In this document: piece by piece, positions 27,088 to 41,355 of the stretch
Layout of the letters: each line of letters begins with the position of its first letter
Numbering within the stretch: the stretch's first letter is position 1
Source of the DNA: JBMYYR01 sp965243605
GTDB lineage: Bacteria > Bacteroidota > Bacteroidia > Flavobacteriales > CAJXXR01
Assembly (NCBI GenBank): GCA_965243605.1
Contig: CBDEVQ010000103.1
Span: forward strand, 27,638-91,637
Length of the DNA stretch: 64,000 nt
Direction of reading: 5' to 3'
Program-made: the position numbers and the translations under genes
The notes under the pieces: generated by a model
Databases searched by the model: none
Told to the model about the DNA's origin: nothing
What the model saw: the letters and a program-made list of their open reading frames with translations, nothing else

Positions 27088-27199
27088 AGCCTATATCGTA
27101 TTAATAATATATAAGGTAAGCCTATATTTAAGAGTTAATAAGACGTAATCTAATTACTTTGAAATAAAAACTTATCTTTAGCTACAAAATAAGAAACCC

Positions 27200-27784
27200 A
27201 TGAAACGTCTACTTATATTGATCGGACTTTTAGTGTCTTTTCAAAGTAATGCTCAATTAACGAAAGAATTCGGACTTAAAACAGGTGTAAACTTAACCAA
27301 TCTTGGTGATGTTAAAGGTCTTACTGGTTATGAGTTTGGAGTATTTTATAAAAAAATGTTTTCGGACAAGATTGCTGGAGAGCTAGGACTTAATTATAGA
27401 AAGCAATCCATGCTTGAAAATGTTAAAGGTGTAGAAGCAGATTTAGATGCAAACTTTATATCTATACCTCTAACAGGGCGATATTATATAAATGAAGAAC
27501 TATATATCCGCTTGGGTATGCAAGTTAGTTTAATAGCAGAGGCAAGGATAAATGATGCTTCTGATGTTCATGAAGGATTAAACGCAAATGTGCTAGGAGA
27601 TTTTAACTATTTACATTTTAATGGTGTTGGAGGATTCGGGTATACGATTGATAAAACGGTAGATATTCAAGTGGAATTCAATTATGGTATAACGGATAAA
27701 TTTATAGAACCTTCTATCGCTAGAGATTCAGATGGAAATAATTATTTTACGATTAGTTTTGGTTGGATATTATTTAAAGAATAA
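27200..27784 (+). CDS. Outer membrane beta-barrel (porin-family) protein
   Basis: 194-residue secreted protein with a signal peptide of 18 residues (ending SNAQ). The rest alternates polar and hydrophobic residues in about eight strands: FGLKTGVNLTNLG, FGVFYKKMF, AGELGLNYRKQS, ISIPLTGRYYI, and a final FTISFGWILFKE. It fits the PorT / outer-membrane-protein beta-barrel domain families of Bacteroidota. Function beyond a barrel cannot be assigned. Confidence 0.75.
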   Translation: MKRLLILIGLLVSFQSNAQLTKEFGLKTGVNLTNLGDVKGLTGYEFGVFYKKMFSDKIAGELGLNYRKQSMLENVKGVEADLDANFISIPLTGRYYINEELYIRLGMQVSLIAEARINDASDVHEGLNANVLGDFNYLHFNGVGGFGYTIDKTVDIQVEFNYGITDKFIEPSIARDSDGNNYFTISFGWILFKE

Positions 27785-27831
27785 ATAGTAGATACTAACG
27801 TTAGAATTACTCAATTTAAACTCAACTGTAA

Positions 27832-29016
27832 TTGCAAACTGTTTACCGTATAAAACTTATTTGGAAATGGTTATTCTTATTGTCTGCCATTGGGATAGCT
27901 ATTATCACATTTTTTTATTCTAATTCTTTAATCAAAGAATTTAAAAATGAGGAAAACAAACGAACTGAGATTTGGGCTAAAGTAAATTTACGATTTTTAC
28001 AAATGGTTAATAATACTCAGGCAGATCCAGAAGAATTGAAGTTGGTAACCTCGATATTACAAGCAAATTCTACAGTGCCCATTCTTGTGTATAATCCGGA
28101 AAAAGATGAAGTTACACAATCATTAAACATTGAGCGTGATGATGATCAAGAATACCTCAAAGAATTAATGAAAGAAATGGCTCAGGATTATGAGCCAATA
28201 GTAGTAAGAGGTTTTCTATCCGTAGATGAATCTAAGGATTATAAAGCCTATGTATATTATACCAATTCAAATTTAGCTACTAAGTTAAAAATCCTACCTA
28301 TAATATTAATAATTACCTTTTCATTCTTTATTGGGTTAGCCTATTGGGCATTTTCAGAATCTAGAAAATCTGAACAAAGTCTAGTATGGGCCGGAATGGC
28401 AAGAGAAACTGCACATCAAATAGGAACACCTTTATCTTCTTTATTAGGGTGGTATGAGTTATTAAAATTATATGATGTACCCGAAGATAATTTAGTCGAA
28501 ATTCATAAAGACCTAAATCGTTTACAAGTAATAACTGAACGTTTTTCTAAAATAGGCGCTCAACCAGGTTTAGTTCAGGAGAACTTAATACCCGTGGTTC
28601 GTAATGCCTACCAATATTTAAGAAAAAGAGCTTCTCAAAAAATCGAATTCGATTTTAATTGCGAAGATGAAGAAATAGTGGTAGATGTTAATAAAGAATT
28701 GATGTCTTGGGTTATTGAGAATTTAATGAGAAACGCTATCGATTCTATACAAGGATCAGGACGTATATCATTACATTTATTTAAGCAAAAGAAAAAAGTA
28801 TTTATTGACGTTACAGACACTGGGAAAGGAATTAAACCAACGCATTTCAAAAGAATTTTTGAACCTGGGTTTACCACTAAAACTAGAGGTTGGGGATTGG
28901 GACTTTCCTTAGTCAAGCGAATTATTAAAAATTATCACCAAGGTGAAATATTCGTGTTAAAGTCAGATATTAATGTAGGTACTACATTTAGAGTTATCTT
29001 AAAAGTAAAATCATAA
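27832..29016 (+). CDS. Membrane sensor histidine kinase
   Basis: 394-residue kinase with a TTG start. A first membrane helix (about 12-30), a periplasmic sensor of about 120 residues and a second helix (about 150-172) precede a dimerisation helix with the phospho-acceptor histidine in ARETAHQIGTPLSSLLGW. The ATPase domain has N-box (NLMRNAIDSI), G1 (DTGKGI) and G2 (TRGWGLGLSLVKRI). The AHQIGTPLSS H-box is a variant frequent in Bacteroidota kinases. No HAMP domain is evident and no response regulator is adjacent. hemW starts one base after its stop. Confidence 0.87.
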   Translation: MQTVYRIKLIWKWLFLLSAIGIAIITFFYSNSLIKEFKNEENKRTEIWAKVNLRFLQMVNNTQADPEELKLVTSILQANSTVPILVYNPEKDEVTQSLNIERDDDQEYLKELMKEMAQDYEPIVVRGFLSVDESKDYKAYVYYTNSNLATKLKILPIILIITFSFFIGLAYWAFSESRKSEQSLVWAGMARETAHQIGTPLSSLLGWYELLKLYDVPEDNLVEIHKDLNRLQVITERFSKIGAQPGLVQENLIPVVRNAYQYLRKRASQKIEFDFNCEDEEIVVDVNKELMSWVIENLMRNAIDSIQGSGRISLHLFKQKKKVFIDVTDTGKGIKPTHFKRIFEPGFTTKTRGWGLGLSLVKRIIKNYHQGEIFVLKSDINVGTTFRVILKVKS

Positions 29017-29017
29017 G

Positions 29018-30142
29018 TTGGCAGGTTTATACATCCACATCCCTTTCTGTAAAAAGGCATGTGCTTATTGCAATTTCCATTTCGATACAAATTTCAAAAC
29101 TAAGACTGATGTTGTAAAAGCAATAGGGCATGAGCTTGTATTAAGGAAAGAAGAAATTCCAGGTGCTCTTAATTCCATTTATTTTGGAGGAGGAACACCG
29201 TCGGTCTTATCCAAACAAGAGTTAGAATACATATTTAATATTATTCATAAGGCTTATGACATTTCGGAATGTAAAGAGATAACCTTCGAGGTTAATCCTG
29301 ATGATGCAACTCCAGAAAATTTAGATTTTTGGCATTCTTTAGGTATTAATAGATTAAGTATGGGGGTACAATCTTTCTTTAATGCAGATTTGGCATATAT
29401 GGGAAGATTTCACAAAGCCGAAGAATCTATACAAGCCATTAAAAACTTAAATCTATCTAAGTTTGATAATTATACCATAGACCTTATTTACGGATCACCA
29501 ACATTAACGGATGAAATGTGGAATGCTAATCTTGATTTTGCAAGCCAGAATAACATACCTCATATTTCTAGTTATGCTTTAACTGTTGAGCCTAATACTA
29601 AGCTTTCTTATAGAATACAGAAAACGAAGCAAAAAAGCCCGCTCGATGAAGATGCGGCAAGGCAATTTAAGATCTTACAAGATTGGGCAATAAAACATGG
29701 GTATGAGCATTATGAAATCTCTAATCTAGGACAACCAAACAAAAAAGCTATTCATAATTCTAATTATTGGAACGGAACACCATATTTAGGAATAGGACCA
29801 AGTGCTCATTCTTTTAATGGAAATACGAGAAAGTGGAATATAGCCAATAATAAAAAATATATAGAATGTATCTCTCATGGGAAAGTCGCTTTTGAGGTAG
29901 AGGTATTAAATAATATTGATAGTATGAATGAAATGCTGATGATTCATTTAAGGACAAAAGCAGGATTATCATTAATGCATTTCAAAGATCTATTTGGTAT
30001 GGATGCATTAGACAAACTAAAAATAGAGATTACTAGAATACCTAAAGAGTATATTATATATACAGATCAAAGTTTATTAATTAAACCAGAATATTGGATG
30101 TTGTCTGATGGGATCATCTCAGATTTGTTTTTTATTGAATAA
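29018..30142 (+). CDS. hemW: Radical SAM protein HemW
   Basis: Heme chaperone once annotated as oxygen-independent coproporphyrinogen III oxidase. The start is TTG, giving MAGLYIHIPFCKKACAYCNF; C11, C15 and C18 form the radical-SAM CxxxCxxC motif. YFGGGTPSVL and FEVNPDD are typical SAM and substrate-site motifs, and the C-terminal HemN-like domain follows. 374 residues. It lacks the extra N-terminal cysteine region of true HemN, which supports HemW. Confidence 0.92.
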   Translation: MAGLYIHIPFCKKACAYCNFHFDTNFKTKTDVVKAIGHELVLRKEEIPGALNSIYFGGGTPSVLSKQELEYIFNIIHKAYDISECKEITFEVNPDDATPENLDFWHSLGINRLSMGVQSFFNADLAYMGRFHKAEESIQAIKNLNLSKFDNYTIDLIYGSPTLTDEMWNANLDFASQNNIPHISSYALTVEPNTKLSYRIQKTKQKSPLDEDAARQFKILQDWAIKHGYEHYEISNLGQPNKKAIHNSNYWNGTPYLGIGPSAHSFNGNTRKWNIANNKKYIECISHGKVAFEVEVLNNIDSMNEMLMIHLRTKAGLSLMHFKDLFGMDALDKLKIEITRIPKEYIIYTDQSLLIKPEYWMLSDGIISDLFFIE

Positions 30143-30307
30143 TAAATAGACTATAAATTCAAGCATCACATTATTTTCTATTATTGATAAATACTAACGT
30201 TTATATAGTATACAGTATAGGTTAGGATATTGAAATAACCATGTATATAACGTAGTCAAATATTTCTTGATTTTTTTTTACAATGTAAAGTAGGGGTTTT
30301 GAGCGAG
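30143..30307 (+). other. Spacer between hemW and the rRNA promoters
   Basis: About 165 bp without any gene or convincing hairpin. It precedes the rRNA promoter repeats. Confidence 0.5.
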
Positions 30308-30373
30308 TTGAGAAATTGTTCTAAAAATAGTTTGCATTAGGTGTTGTGAGAGTGAGAAATTGTTCTACATTTG
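30308..30373 (+). promoter_or_regulatory. Tandem rRNA promoters P1 and P2
   Basis: P2 has a TTG -33 (30344-30346) and TACATTTG -7 (30366-30373) spaced by 19 bases, an excellent match to the Bacteroidota consensus. A 15-base sequence, TGAGAAATTGTTCTA, occurs in P2 at 30353-30367 and again at 30309-30323, 44 bases upstream, where it is followed by an imperfect -7 (ATAGTTTG, 30327-30334). This looks like a duplicated promoter. Confidence 0.65.
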
Positions 30374-30483
30374 CACTCGCAATACGGAAATAACGGCAGC
30401 GTTATTGAGGTTGAGCGATACGATCATTCAAACAGAGTTTATAAGGGTTTAGGAATTATTTCTAAATTTTTTTTTCAAAAAGC

Positions 30484-30513
30484 TTTGAGATTCAAAAATA
30501 AGTTTTATATTTG
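30484..30513 (+). promoter_or_regulatory. rRNA promoter P3
   Basis: TTTG at 30484-30487 and TATATTTG at 30506-30513 with an 18-base spacer, preceded by an A/T tract that could act as UP element. As in P1 and P2, the -7 ends TTTGCA. Confidence 0.65.
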
Positions 30514-30633
30514 CATCCGCTTTGAGAAAGAGATTAAGTTTTAGACTTGAGAAAGTTTAAAATAAAACTCTAAAAAAGTTAGGAGTTAAAGTTAATTTAA
30601 CGTTATCTTTGCCCCACTTAAAAAACGAATTAC

Positions 30634-30683
30634 ATCGTTTAACAACGATCCTTGACATATTGGTAATAAAGAGAAGAACAAAG
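30634..30683 (+). promoter_or_regulatory. rRNA leader: boxB-like hairpin, boxA-like site and 16S processing strand
   Basis: ATCGTT-TAAC-AACGAT forms a small hairpin (30634-30649), directly followed by TTGACATATTG (30652-30662). The latter recurs before 23S in the same GATC context, as E. coli boxA does. The next bases (GGTAATAAA at 30662-30670 and GAACAAAG at 30676-30683) are complementary to 32270-32287 after 16S and would form the 16S processing stem. Confidence 0.55.
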
Positions 30684-30720
30684 GAAATTTATACTGGAGT
30701 CCAGAATTACAAATGATTTT

Positions 30721-32242
<1,522 letters not shown>

Positions 32243-32404
32243 ATAGAGAGACGACAAAAGTTTAAATGACTTTGTTCTTTTATTACCAAATATATATGAT
32301 AGTCGGTTCAGGCCGAGTTTTTGGTTCAATTCCAAGACTATCGTCTTAGCCGTAAGGCATAAGATCATTGACATATTGATAGAGCAAAAAAGAAAAGAAT
32401 ACAA
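32243..32404 (+). other. 16S-23S spacer without tRNA genes
   Basis: Only about 160 bp and no complete tRNA, whereas the common Bacteroidota spacer carries tRNA-Ile and tRNA-Ala. It holds the 16S processing strand (32270-32287), a T-arm-like hairpin (32297-32343), a second hairpin TCTTAGCC/GGC-A-TAAGA with a GTAA loop (32344-32364), a copy of the boxA-like TTGACATATTG (32368-32378), and a 17-base strand (32380-32396) complementary, with one G-U pair, to 35224-35240 after 23S. Confidence 0.7.
32297..32343 (+). other. Mini tRNA-like hairpin (acceptor-like stem plus T-arm-like arm)
   Basis: TGATAGT pairs with ACTATCG over 7 bp (one G-U). Immediately inside the 3' side is a perfect T-arm geometry: TTTGG, seven-base loop TTCAATT, CCAAG. 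Only 16 bases stand in place of D and anticodon arms, so it cannot be a working tRNA. It could be a remnant of a spacer tRNA. Alternatively it is only part of rRNA processing, as GACTATCGT (32336-32344) also pairs with ACGATAGTC (35240-35248) beyond 23S. Confidence 0.35.
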
Positions 32405-35222
<2,818 letters not shown>

Positions 35223-35223
35223 A

Positions 35224-35252
35224 TTTTCTTTTTTGTTCTACGATAGTCATAT
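35224..35252 (+). promoter_or_regulatory. 3' strand of 23S processing stem
   Basis: Bases 35224-35240 are complementary to 32380-32396 in the spacer (17 positions, one G-U), and the next bases ACGATAGTC match the complement of 32336-32344. Such flanking stems are normal RNase III substrates. Confidence 0.55.
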
Positions 35253-35306
35253 TATTGATTTATAAATATACTGTTTAGCACTTTTGTGTTAAGACAGCAA
35301 CGATTT

Positions 35307-35410
<104 letters not shown>

Positions 35411-35414
35411 CTTT

Positions 35415-35450
35415 AAAAAAGCATTTTAGGAAACTAAAATGCTTTTTTTT
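35415..35450 (+). terminator. Terminator of the rRNA operon
   Basis: AAAAAAGCATTTTAG pairs with CTAAAATGCTTTTTT around a GAAA tetraloop, followed by more T. Confidence 0.93.
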
Positions 35451-35542
35451 GTGCCAATTTTTTTTGGACTATATTCGCTAAAGTATATTTAGGAATGAAT
35501 TATGATTGAATAGTTCAATGAAAAACAATAGAGATTATATTA

Positions 35543-38500
35543 ATGTACAAATATTTAAAGCTTTTTATAGTATATATTAAAATACTAGTTTGTCTACTAG
35601 GACTTCAAACAATTGGGCAAGCTAATGAAAAAGAAATTCCTTTAGATTATGTGCATACTAACTTTACGACCAAAGATGGATTGCCTAGTAATGAAACCTA
35701 TTGTATTTATCAAGATAGAAGAGGATATATATGGATAGGTACTGACCGAGGACTTGTACGTTACGATGGATATGAGTTTATAACCTATACAACATTAGAT
35801 GGATTGTTGGATAATGTGATATTAGCAGTTAATGAAGATCATGATGGAAATTTATGGTATACTTGTTTAAATACTGATGAGGTTGGTTTTATAGATTCTA
35901 ATATGAATTTTAAATCTCACACATTTAATTCTGAATTAATTAAGGAATTATCTGGCGTAGATCATTCAATAATATATTTTAATGAAATTTATAGAGGCGC
36001 AAATTCTATGTTCTTAGTGAACAGAACCATGGGATATATTGAAATTGAAAACGAAAAGATAGATGTTAATATTAATACATTATATTATAGTGGTGATAAA
36101 GGATTACATATAAAAGAAGAACATGATTTAAATTTTGTTTATTCAAATTATTGTTTATACGGAGATGTTGATATTCCTTTTAATTTGTGGGTAGGGGATA
36201 GTATTATACATTCGTATTATAAAGATTATGGGAGATTAATTTGGCCTACCTTCGTTAAAAACGATTCCTTTCAAATTATCTATGATGGTCGAGATCAAAT
36301 TGAAATTAACAGACAGAATCAAGTTAAATTTTCTAAGTTAAATACAGAATGTATTGCGTATAAAGTTTGGAGATAATGGTTATGTTTTTTCACTATCGAG
36401 TTTGAATAAAAGTACTCTTGAGGTATATTATTCAAAATCTCCCAATCTTAGAGATAAAAAAGAAAAATTACTAAACGGTGTCACAGTTTCTGGAGTATTA
36501 AAAGATGTAAAAGGAAGATTATGGTTAACAACTTCTAAAAATGGGGTGTATTACTTTCCTGAGTTGTCATCTAAAAAAGCTTTGGATAATTATCAAGTTG
36601 AAGTATTATTGCCTCTAACGGATGGAATATTAATAGAAGTAAATAGAAATATTGTTAATGATGGATTGTTTTATAATTCCAACAGATGAATTCAATTGAT
36701 ATCTTTTCCGCTTCAAAGATGTAAGGCATATTAATTTGATAAATCTGAGAGATTTTTAATAAACATCTTAGTTTTATTCTTATTCATGATAGAAAGTACA
36801 TGTGTATTAGAGGTATCGATGGTGAAAAATCCGATAATCCTCATAAAACGAGGAATGCAAGTTTGGTCAGTTTCAGGGGTACAATCAATAGATGGATTCA
36901 GAACTATGCCATTCTATTGGCGGGCTCAGGATACCTTATATAAAAAGAAAAATACATGAAGTGAGAACATAGTGAATTTGAGATGCCTGATTATGATTAT
37001 GAAACGAATTAGAATCATATTATTATATTAGATGATTCATGGAGTCTGTTATTTGGGAGCTACAGCTAAGTGGACTCTATTATTAACACGAGAGATATCG
37101 GTTCGAATAAACTTACTTATGATAATAGGTCGTTTTCTAGTGATCCAAGGGTTGAAAATCTCATATATTTTAATGAAGGTAGGAAGCTTTGTATGTATCT
37201 CGCTATTGGGGAGAAGGAATTTATATTTTAGATAGTGTTTATAATGGAGATAGACAACAAATTACCACTTCAGATGGATTAACTAGTAATTTCATTAATC
37301 AAATTTATGAGGATGAGTCAGGTGTATTATGGTTAGTAACAAATAATGGAATCAATGAGACCTTATTAACAGTTAATGGGCTAAGTATTAAAAATAGATT
37401 TCAATCTACAAAGTTGTTGAATTCTCCTAATGTTTTGCAGATATTTAAGAAAGATAGTGTTCTTTATATTGGTACTGATGCTGGATTAAATGTGTTAAAT
37501 TTAAAATATATAGAAAATCATGATCAATCTAATATGCCTCTGTTCATTGATTCAATAAAAATTGAAGGTTACGATTCTTTAAGTGACTATAGGGATTTGG
37601 AGTACAATCAGAATAATATAACCTTTTACTTTACTGCTTTATCATATAGCCAGTATGGTGATATTAATTATAGATATCGGTTAATAGGATTATTTGATAA
37701 TTGGATTTATACAAAGGAACGTAAAGTTGTTTTTATGTCTTTAGAACAAGGTGAATATCAATTTGAATTAGAATCTCAAAACGAATATGGAGATTGGGTT
37801 AAACTTAATAATTCTTATTATTTTACAATTAATAAACCCTATTGGAATACATGGTGGTTTATAGGAGGAATAGCATCTATAATATTATTTGTTATTAGTG
37901 GAGCATTATTTTACTATATCTCAAACTTAAAAAAGGAAAAGTTATTTTTAGAAGACAAGCAAAAGCTTTCAGAAGAATTAAATGAATCTCAACAAAAGGC
38001 ATTAAGTTCACAACTGAACCCTCATTTTGTTTTTAACTCTCTAAATTCAATTCAAAATTTTATTTTAACTAAACGAACGGAATTATCAAGTGATTATTTA
38101 AGCATGTTCTCTAAGTTAATGCGTTTTATATTTGAAAATTCAAAGAAGTTATATGTACCATTACAAGATGAAATAGAAGCTATTCAATTGTACTTGGAGC
38201 TTGAGCAGGTTAGACATAACCATTCGTTTAAATATATTGTTCAAACTTCAGAAATAGAAATGGGTACTATTTTTATGCCTTCTCTACTTGTTCAACCTAT
38301 TATTGAAAACGCTATTTGGCATGGTTTGTTACATAAGAAATCTGAAGATAGATTATTAGAAATAAAATTTTATGTAGACGAAATAAATTTGCATGTCGAT
38401 ATAAAAGATAATGGTGTTGGAAGAGGATTCTCGAAGCCTCGTCCTAAGTTTATTAAGAAGCAACGTTCAAGTGGAGTTCAATTAACAAAACAACGTTTGG

Positions 38501-38631
38501 AATTATTAAGTCAATCCTCTAATCTAGATACTAATTTTAAAATAATAGATCTAAGCGATGAAACAGGTAAGCCTTGCGGTACATGTGTTACCATATCAAT
38601 ACCGTTAACCTTAAATTCAACGGATAAATAG
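35543..38631 (+). pseudogene. Two-component propeller / LytS-type histidine kinase, broken by frameshifts
   Basis: A single gene of about 1030 codons read in pieces. 35543-36376 has a signal sequence and the first propeller blades (TTKDGLPSNETYCIYQDRRGYIWIGT). 36354-36689 continues in another frame (KFGDNGYVFSL; GRLWLTTSKNGVYYF). 36690-37190 contains coding-like sequence in changing frames with in-frame TAG and TAA. 37189-38631 is intact: more blades, the YYY domain, a membrane helix (about 37854-37926) and the His_kinase domain (SSQLNPHFVFNSLNSIQNFI, then DNGVGRG). Intact homologues are transmembrane sensors that phosphorylate LytR-type regulators; none is adjacent. As given, it cannot make a full protein. 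At least four indels are needed. See findings for the error-versus-decay question. Confidence 0.8.
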
Positions 38632-38722
38632 CTTGTTAAATCATATTAATGTCAAGCTATAAATTAGAAATATTATAAGAACTTATTTACATTTGGAAGA
38701 TCACAATTAATCAAATTCTTCC

Positions 38723-41230
38723 ATGCAGAAAATAATTTATATTCTATGTGCTGTTTTTGGACTCGGTAATCTTGTAAATGCCCAAGCTCCAAAGCCATTA
38801 ACTTCAGTTCAAATACATAACAAAGTTAAAAAACTTAATTTTTTAGGTTCAGTTTTGTATTTAGCAGCACACCCAGATGACGAAAACACAAGATTAATAT
38901 CTTATCTTTCAAATAATGTTCATGCCAGAACTGGGTATTTATCTTTAACACGTGGAGATGGAGGTCAAAATCTTATTGGATCTGAATTAAGAGAGGAACT
39001 TGGAGTCCTAAGAACTCAAGAGCTACTAGCTGCAAGGAGAATAGATGGTGGAGAGCAATTTTTTTCTCGTGCGAATGATTTTGGATATTCAAAACATCCT
39101 GAAGAAACATTTAATATTTGGGATAAAGAGGATGTTTTACACGATGTTGTGTGGACCATTAGAAAATTTAGACCTGATATTATTGTAAATAGGTTCGATC
39201 ATAGAAGTCCTGGAACTACACATGGGCATCATACGGCATCTGCAATGTTGGCAATGGAAGCTTTTGATTTGGCAAAACAAAAGAATGTTTATCCTAAGCA
39301 ACTAAAAGAAACGCTACCGTGGCAACCAAAACGTATATTCTTTAATACATCATGGTGGTTTTATGGAAGTCAAGAGAAATTTGAAGCCGCAGATAAATCT
39401 AAAATGTTATCTGTAGATGTGGGTGTATATTATCCAGAATTGGGGTTGTCTAATAATGAAATATCAGCTTTAAGTAGAAGTCAACATAAATGTCAAGGTT
39501 TTGGAGCTTTGAATGTTCGTGGTGAACAAAAGGAATATCTTGAACTTTTAAAAGGTAAATTCCCTAAGAATGGTGGCTTATTTGAAGGCATAAAATACGA
39601 CTTGGACAAGAGTAGAAGGTGGTGATGAAATCCAAAATATACTTAATAAAATTGAAAGTAATTTTGATTTTGAACATCCAGAGAAACATTTAGATCAACT
39701 TTTTGAAGCCTATAAATTAATCCAATTATTAGAGGATGAACACTGGAGAACATTAAAGACTAATGAAATTATTGAAGTCATTGAAGCATGTTTAGGCCTG
39801 TTTGTAGATCCAGTTTCTAATACGAATGTGGTGAACAAATTGGAACAGCAAAATATTAGTATTGAATTAATTCAACGTTCTGGAACTCCAATTAATCTTA
39901 AGGATATATTTTACCAAGGTAAAGCCTATAACGAGCAGTTAAGTTTAGCAGAAAATGTTAAGGAAAATAATCGATTTAGATATTAATGTTTCAAAAGATG
40001 CAGATTATTCCTCTCCATATTGGTTAAAAGAAGAAAGTAGCTTAGGGATGTACACGGTAAATGAATTAGACTTAATAGGTTTACCAGAAACACCTAATGT
40101 TCAAAAATTGAAATTTCAATTTGAGTATAAAGGAATTGAGTTTAGTATTTTAAAATCTATTACACACAAATATTGCTGATCCTGCTATTGGTGAGATCTA
40201 TGAACCATTTACAAGTTTTACCAGAAGTAAGTTCATCAGTAAGTGAAGATGTTTATATTTTTAATTCTAATGAATCAAAGGTTATTGAGGTGGATGTTAA
40301 AGCTTGGAAAGATAATATTCATGCAGAGGTGATGTTAAAAGCGCCTTTAGGATGGGATGTTAAACCAAATATGATCCAGGTAGAACTAAAACACAAAGGA
40401 GAACATGAACGCGTTAAGTTTTATGTCAGTACAAAGGAAGAGCAATCTGAAGGTCAAATCGAGGCTCAAGTCGTATTGAATGGAAAACGTTATATTAATG
40501 AAGTTAACGAAATTAATTATGACCATATTCCTAAACAGTATGTATTATCACCAGCACAAGCAAAAGTTGTAAAACTAGATATTAAAAAAGCAGGAAAGAA
40601 AATTGGTTATATAAAAGGATCTGGTGATGTTACTGTTGAAAGTTTAGAACATATTGGATATGATGTTGAGACATTAGAACTAGATCAAATACAACTAGAA
40701 AATTTAAAGCAATTTGATGCAATTGTTGTTGGAATTAGGGCATATAATGTACTTGCAGAACTTGATTTTAAACAAGAAGTTTTATTTGATTTTGTGAAAA
40801 GAAGGAGGAAATATGATTGTTCAATATAATACGAATCATAGACTAAAAACAAAACAAATAGCACCATTTAGTTTAAAGTTATTCTAGAGATAGAGTAACC
40901 GATGAAGAGGCCGAAGTTCGAATATTAGAACCAAATCATTTAGCTTTAAATTATCCTAATAAAATTACACAATCTGATTTTGAAGATTGGGTACAAGAGC
41001 GTGGATTATACTTTCCTAATGAATGGGATAAAGCATTTACTCCTATTTTATCTATGAACGATAAAGGAGAATCTGAGAAAAATGGAAGTTTATTAATCGC
41101 TAAATATGGAAAAGGATATTATGTATACACAGGAATCAGTTTCTTTAGAGAATTTCCAGCTGGTGTTTCTGGAGCATATCGATTATTCGCCAATTTGGTC
41201 TCATTAGATCAAACTAAAGAGAATCAATAA
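38723..41230 (+). pseudogene. PIG-L (LmbE) family deacetylase, broken by frameshifts
   Basis: Would encode about 830 residues, the usual length of a Flavobacteriia family found just before a sodium:solute symporter, as here. 38723-39625 holds the signal peptide (ending VNAQ) and the complete N-acetylglucosaminyl deacetylase domain with metal motif AAHPDDEN and RFDHRSPGTTHGHHTAS. The rest runs through 39602-39985 (no start codon), 39955-40179, 40173-40829 and about 40800-41230, each in a changed frame. About six single-base indels would restore it. The pieces are well conserved, with few substitution stops, which suggests recent damage or sequence error. The N-terminal fragment alone could still fold as a deacetylase. 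Confidence 0.82.
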
Positions 41231-41245
41231 CTAAATACTGTAAGT

Positions 41246-41353
41246 ATGAGTATAGAAAAAAAACACCAATGGAAACCATTGTATACAATTGTATTATTAG
41301 CGAATACCGTCTACATTATTTTGTTTTATTTATTGACTTCCTTTTATAATTAA
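41246..41353 (+). CDS. 35-residue single-pass membrane protein
   Basis: A short frame with ATG, reading MSIEKKHQWKPLYTIVLLAN and then TVYIILFYLLTSFYN. The first third is polar and basic and the remainder one hydrophobic helix of about 22 residues, giving an N-in, C-out single-pass topology. It lies 15 bp after the deacetylase stop and two bases before the symporter start. Similar microproteins before sodium:solute symporters are, from memory, seen in other Bacteroidota, suggesting an accessory subunit. Too short for ordinary gene calling. Confidence 0.65.
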   Translation: MSIEKKHQWKPLYTIVLLANTVYIILFYLLTSFYN

Positions 41354-41355
41354 TT

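Noticed and set aside
36354..37235. Short frames as separate genes, or a programmed frameshift
   Set aside because: They are pieces of one kinase gene. Several shifts plus true stops, without a slippery heptamer, do not fit programmed frameshifting.
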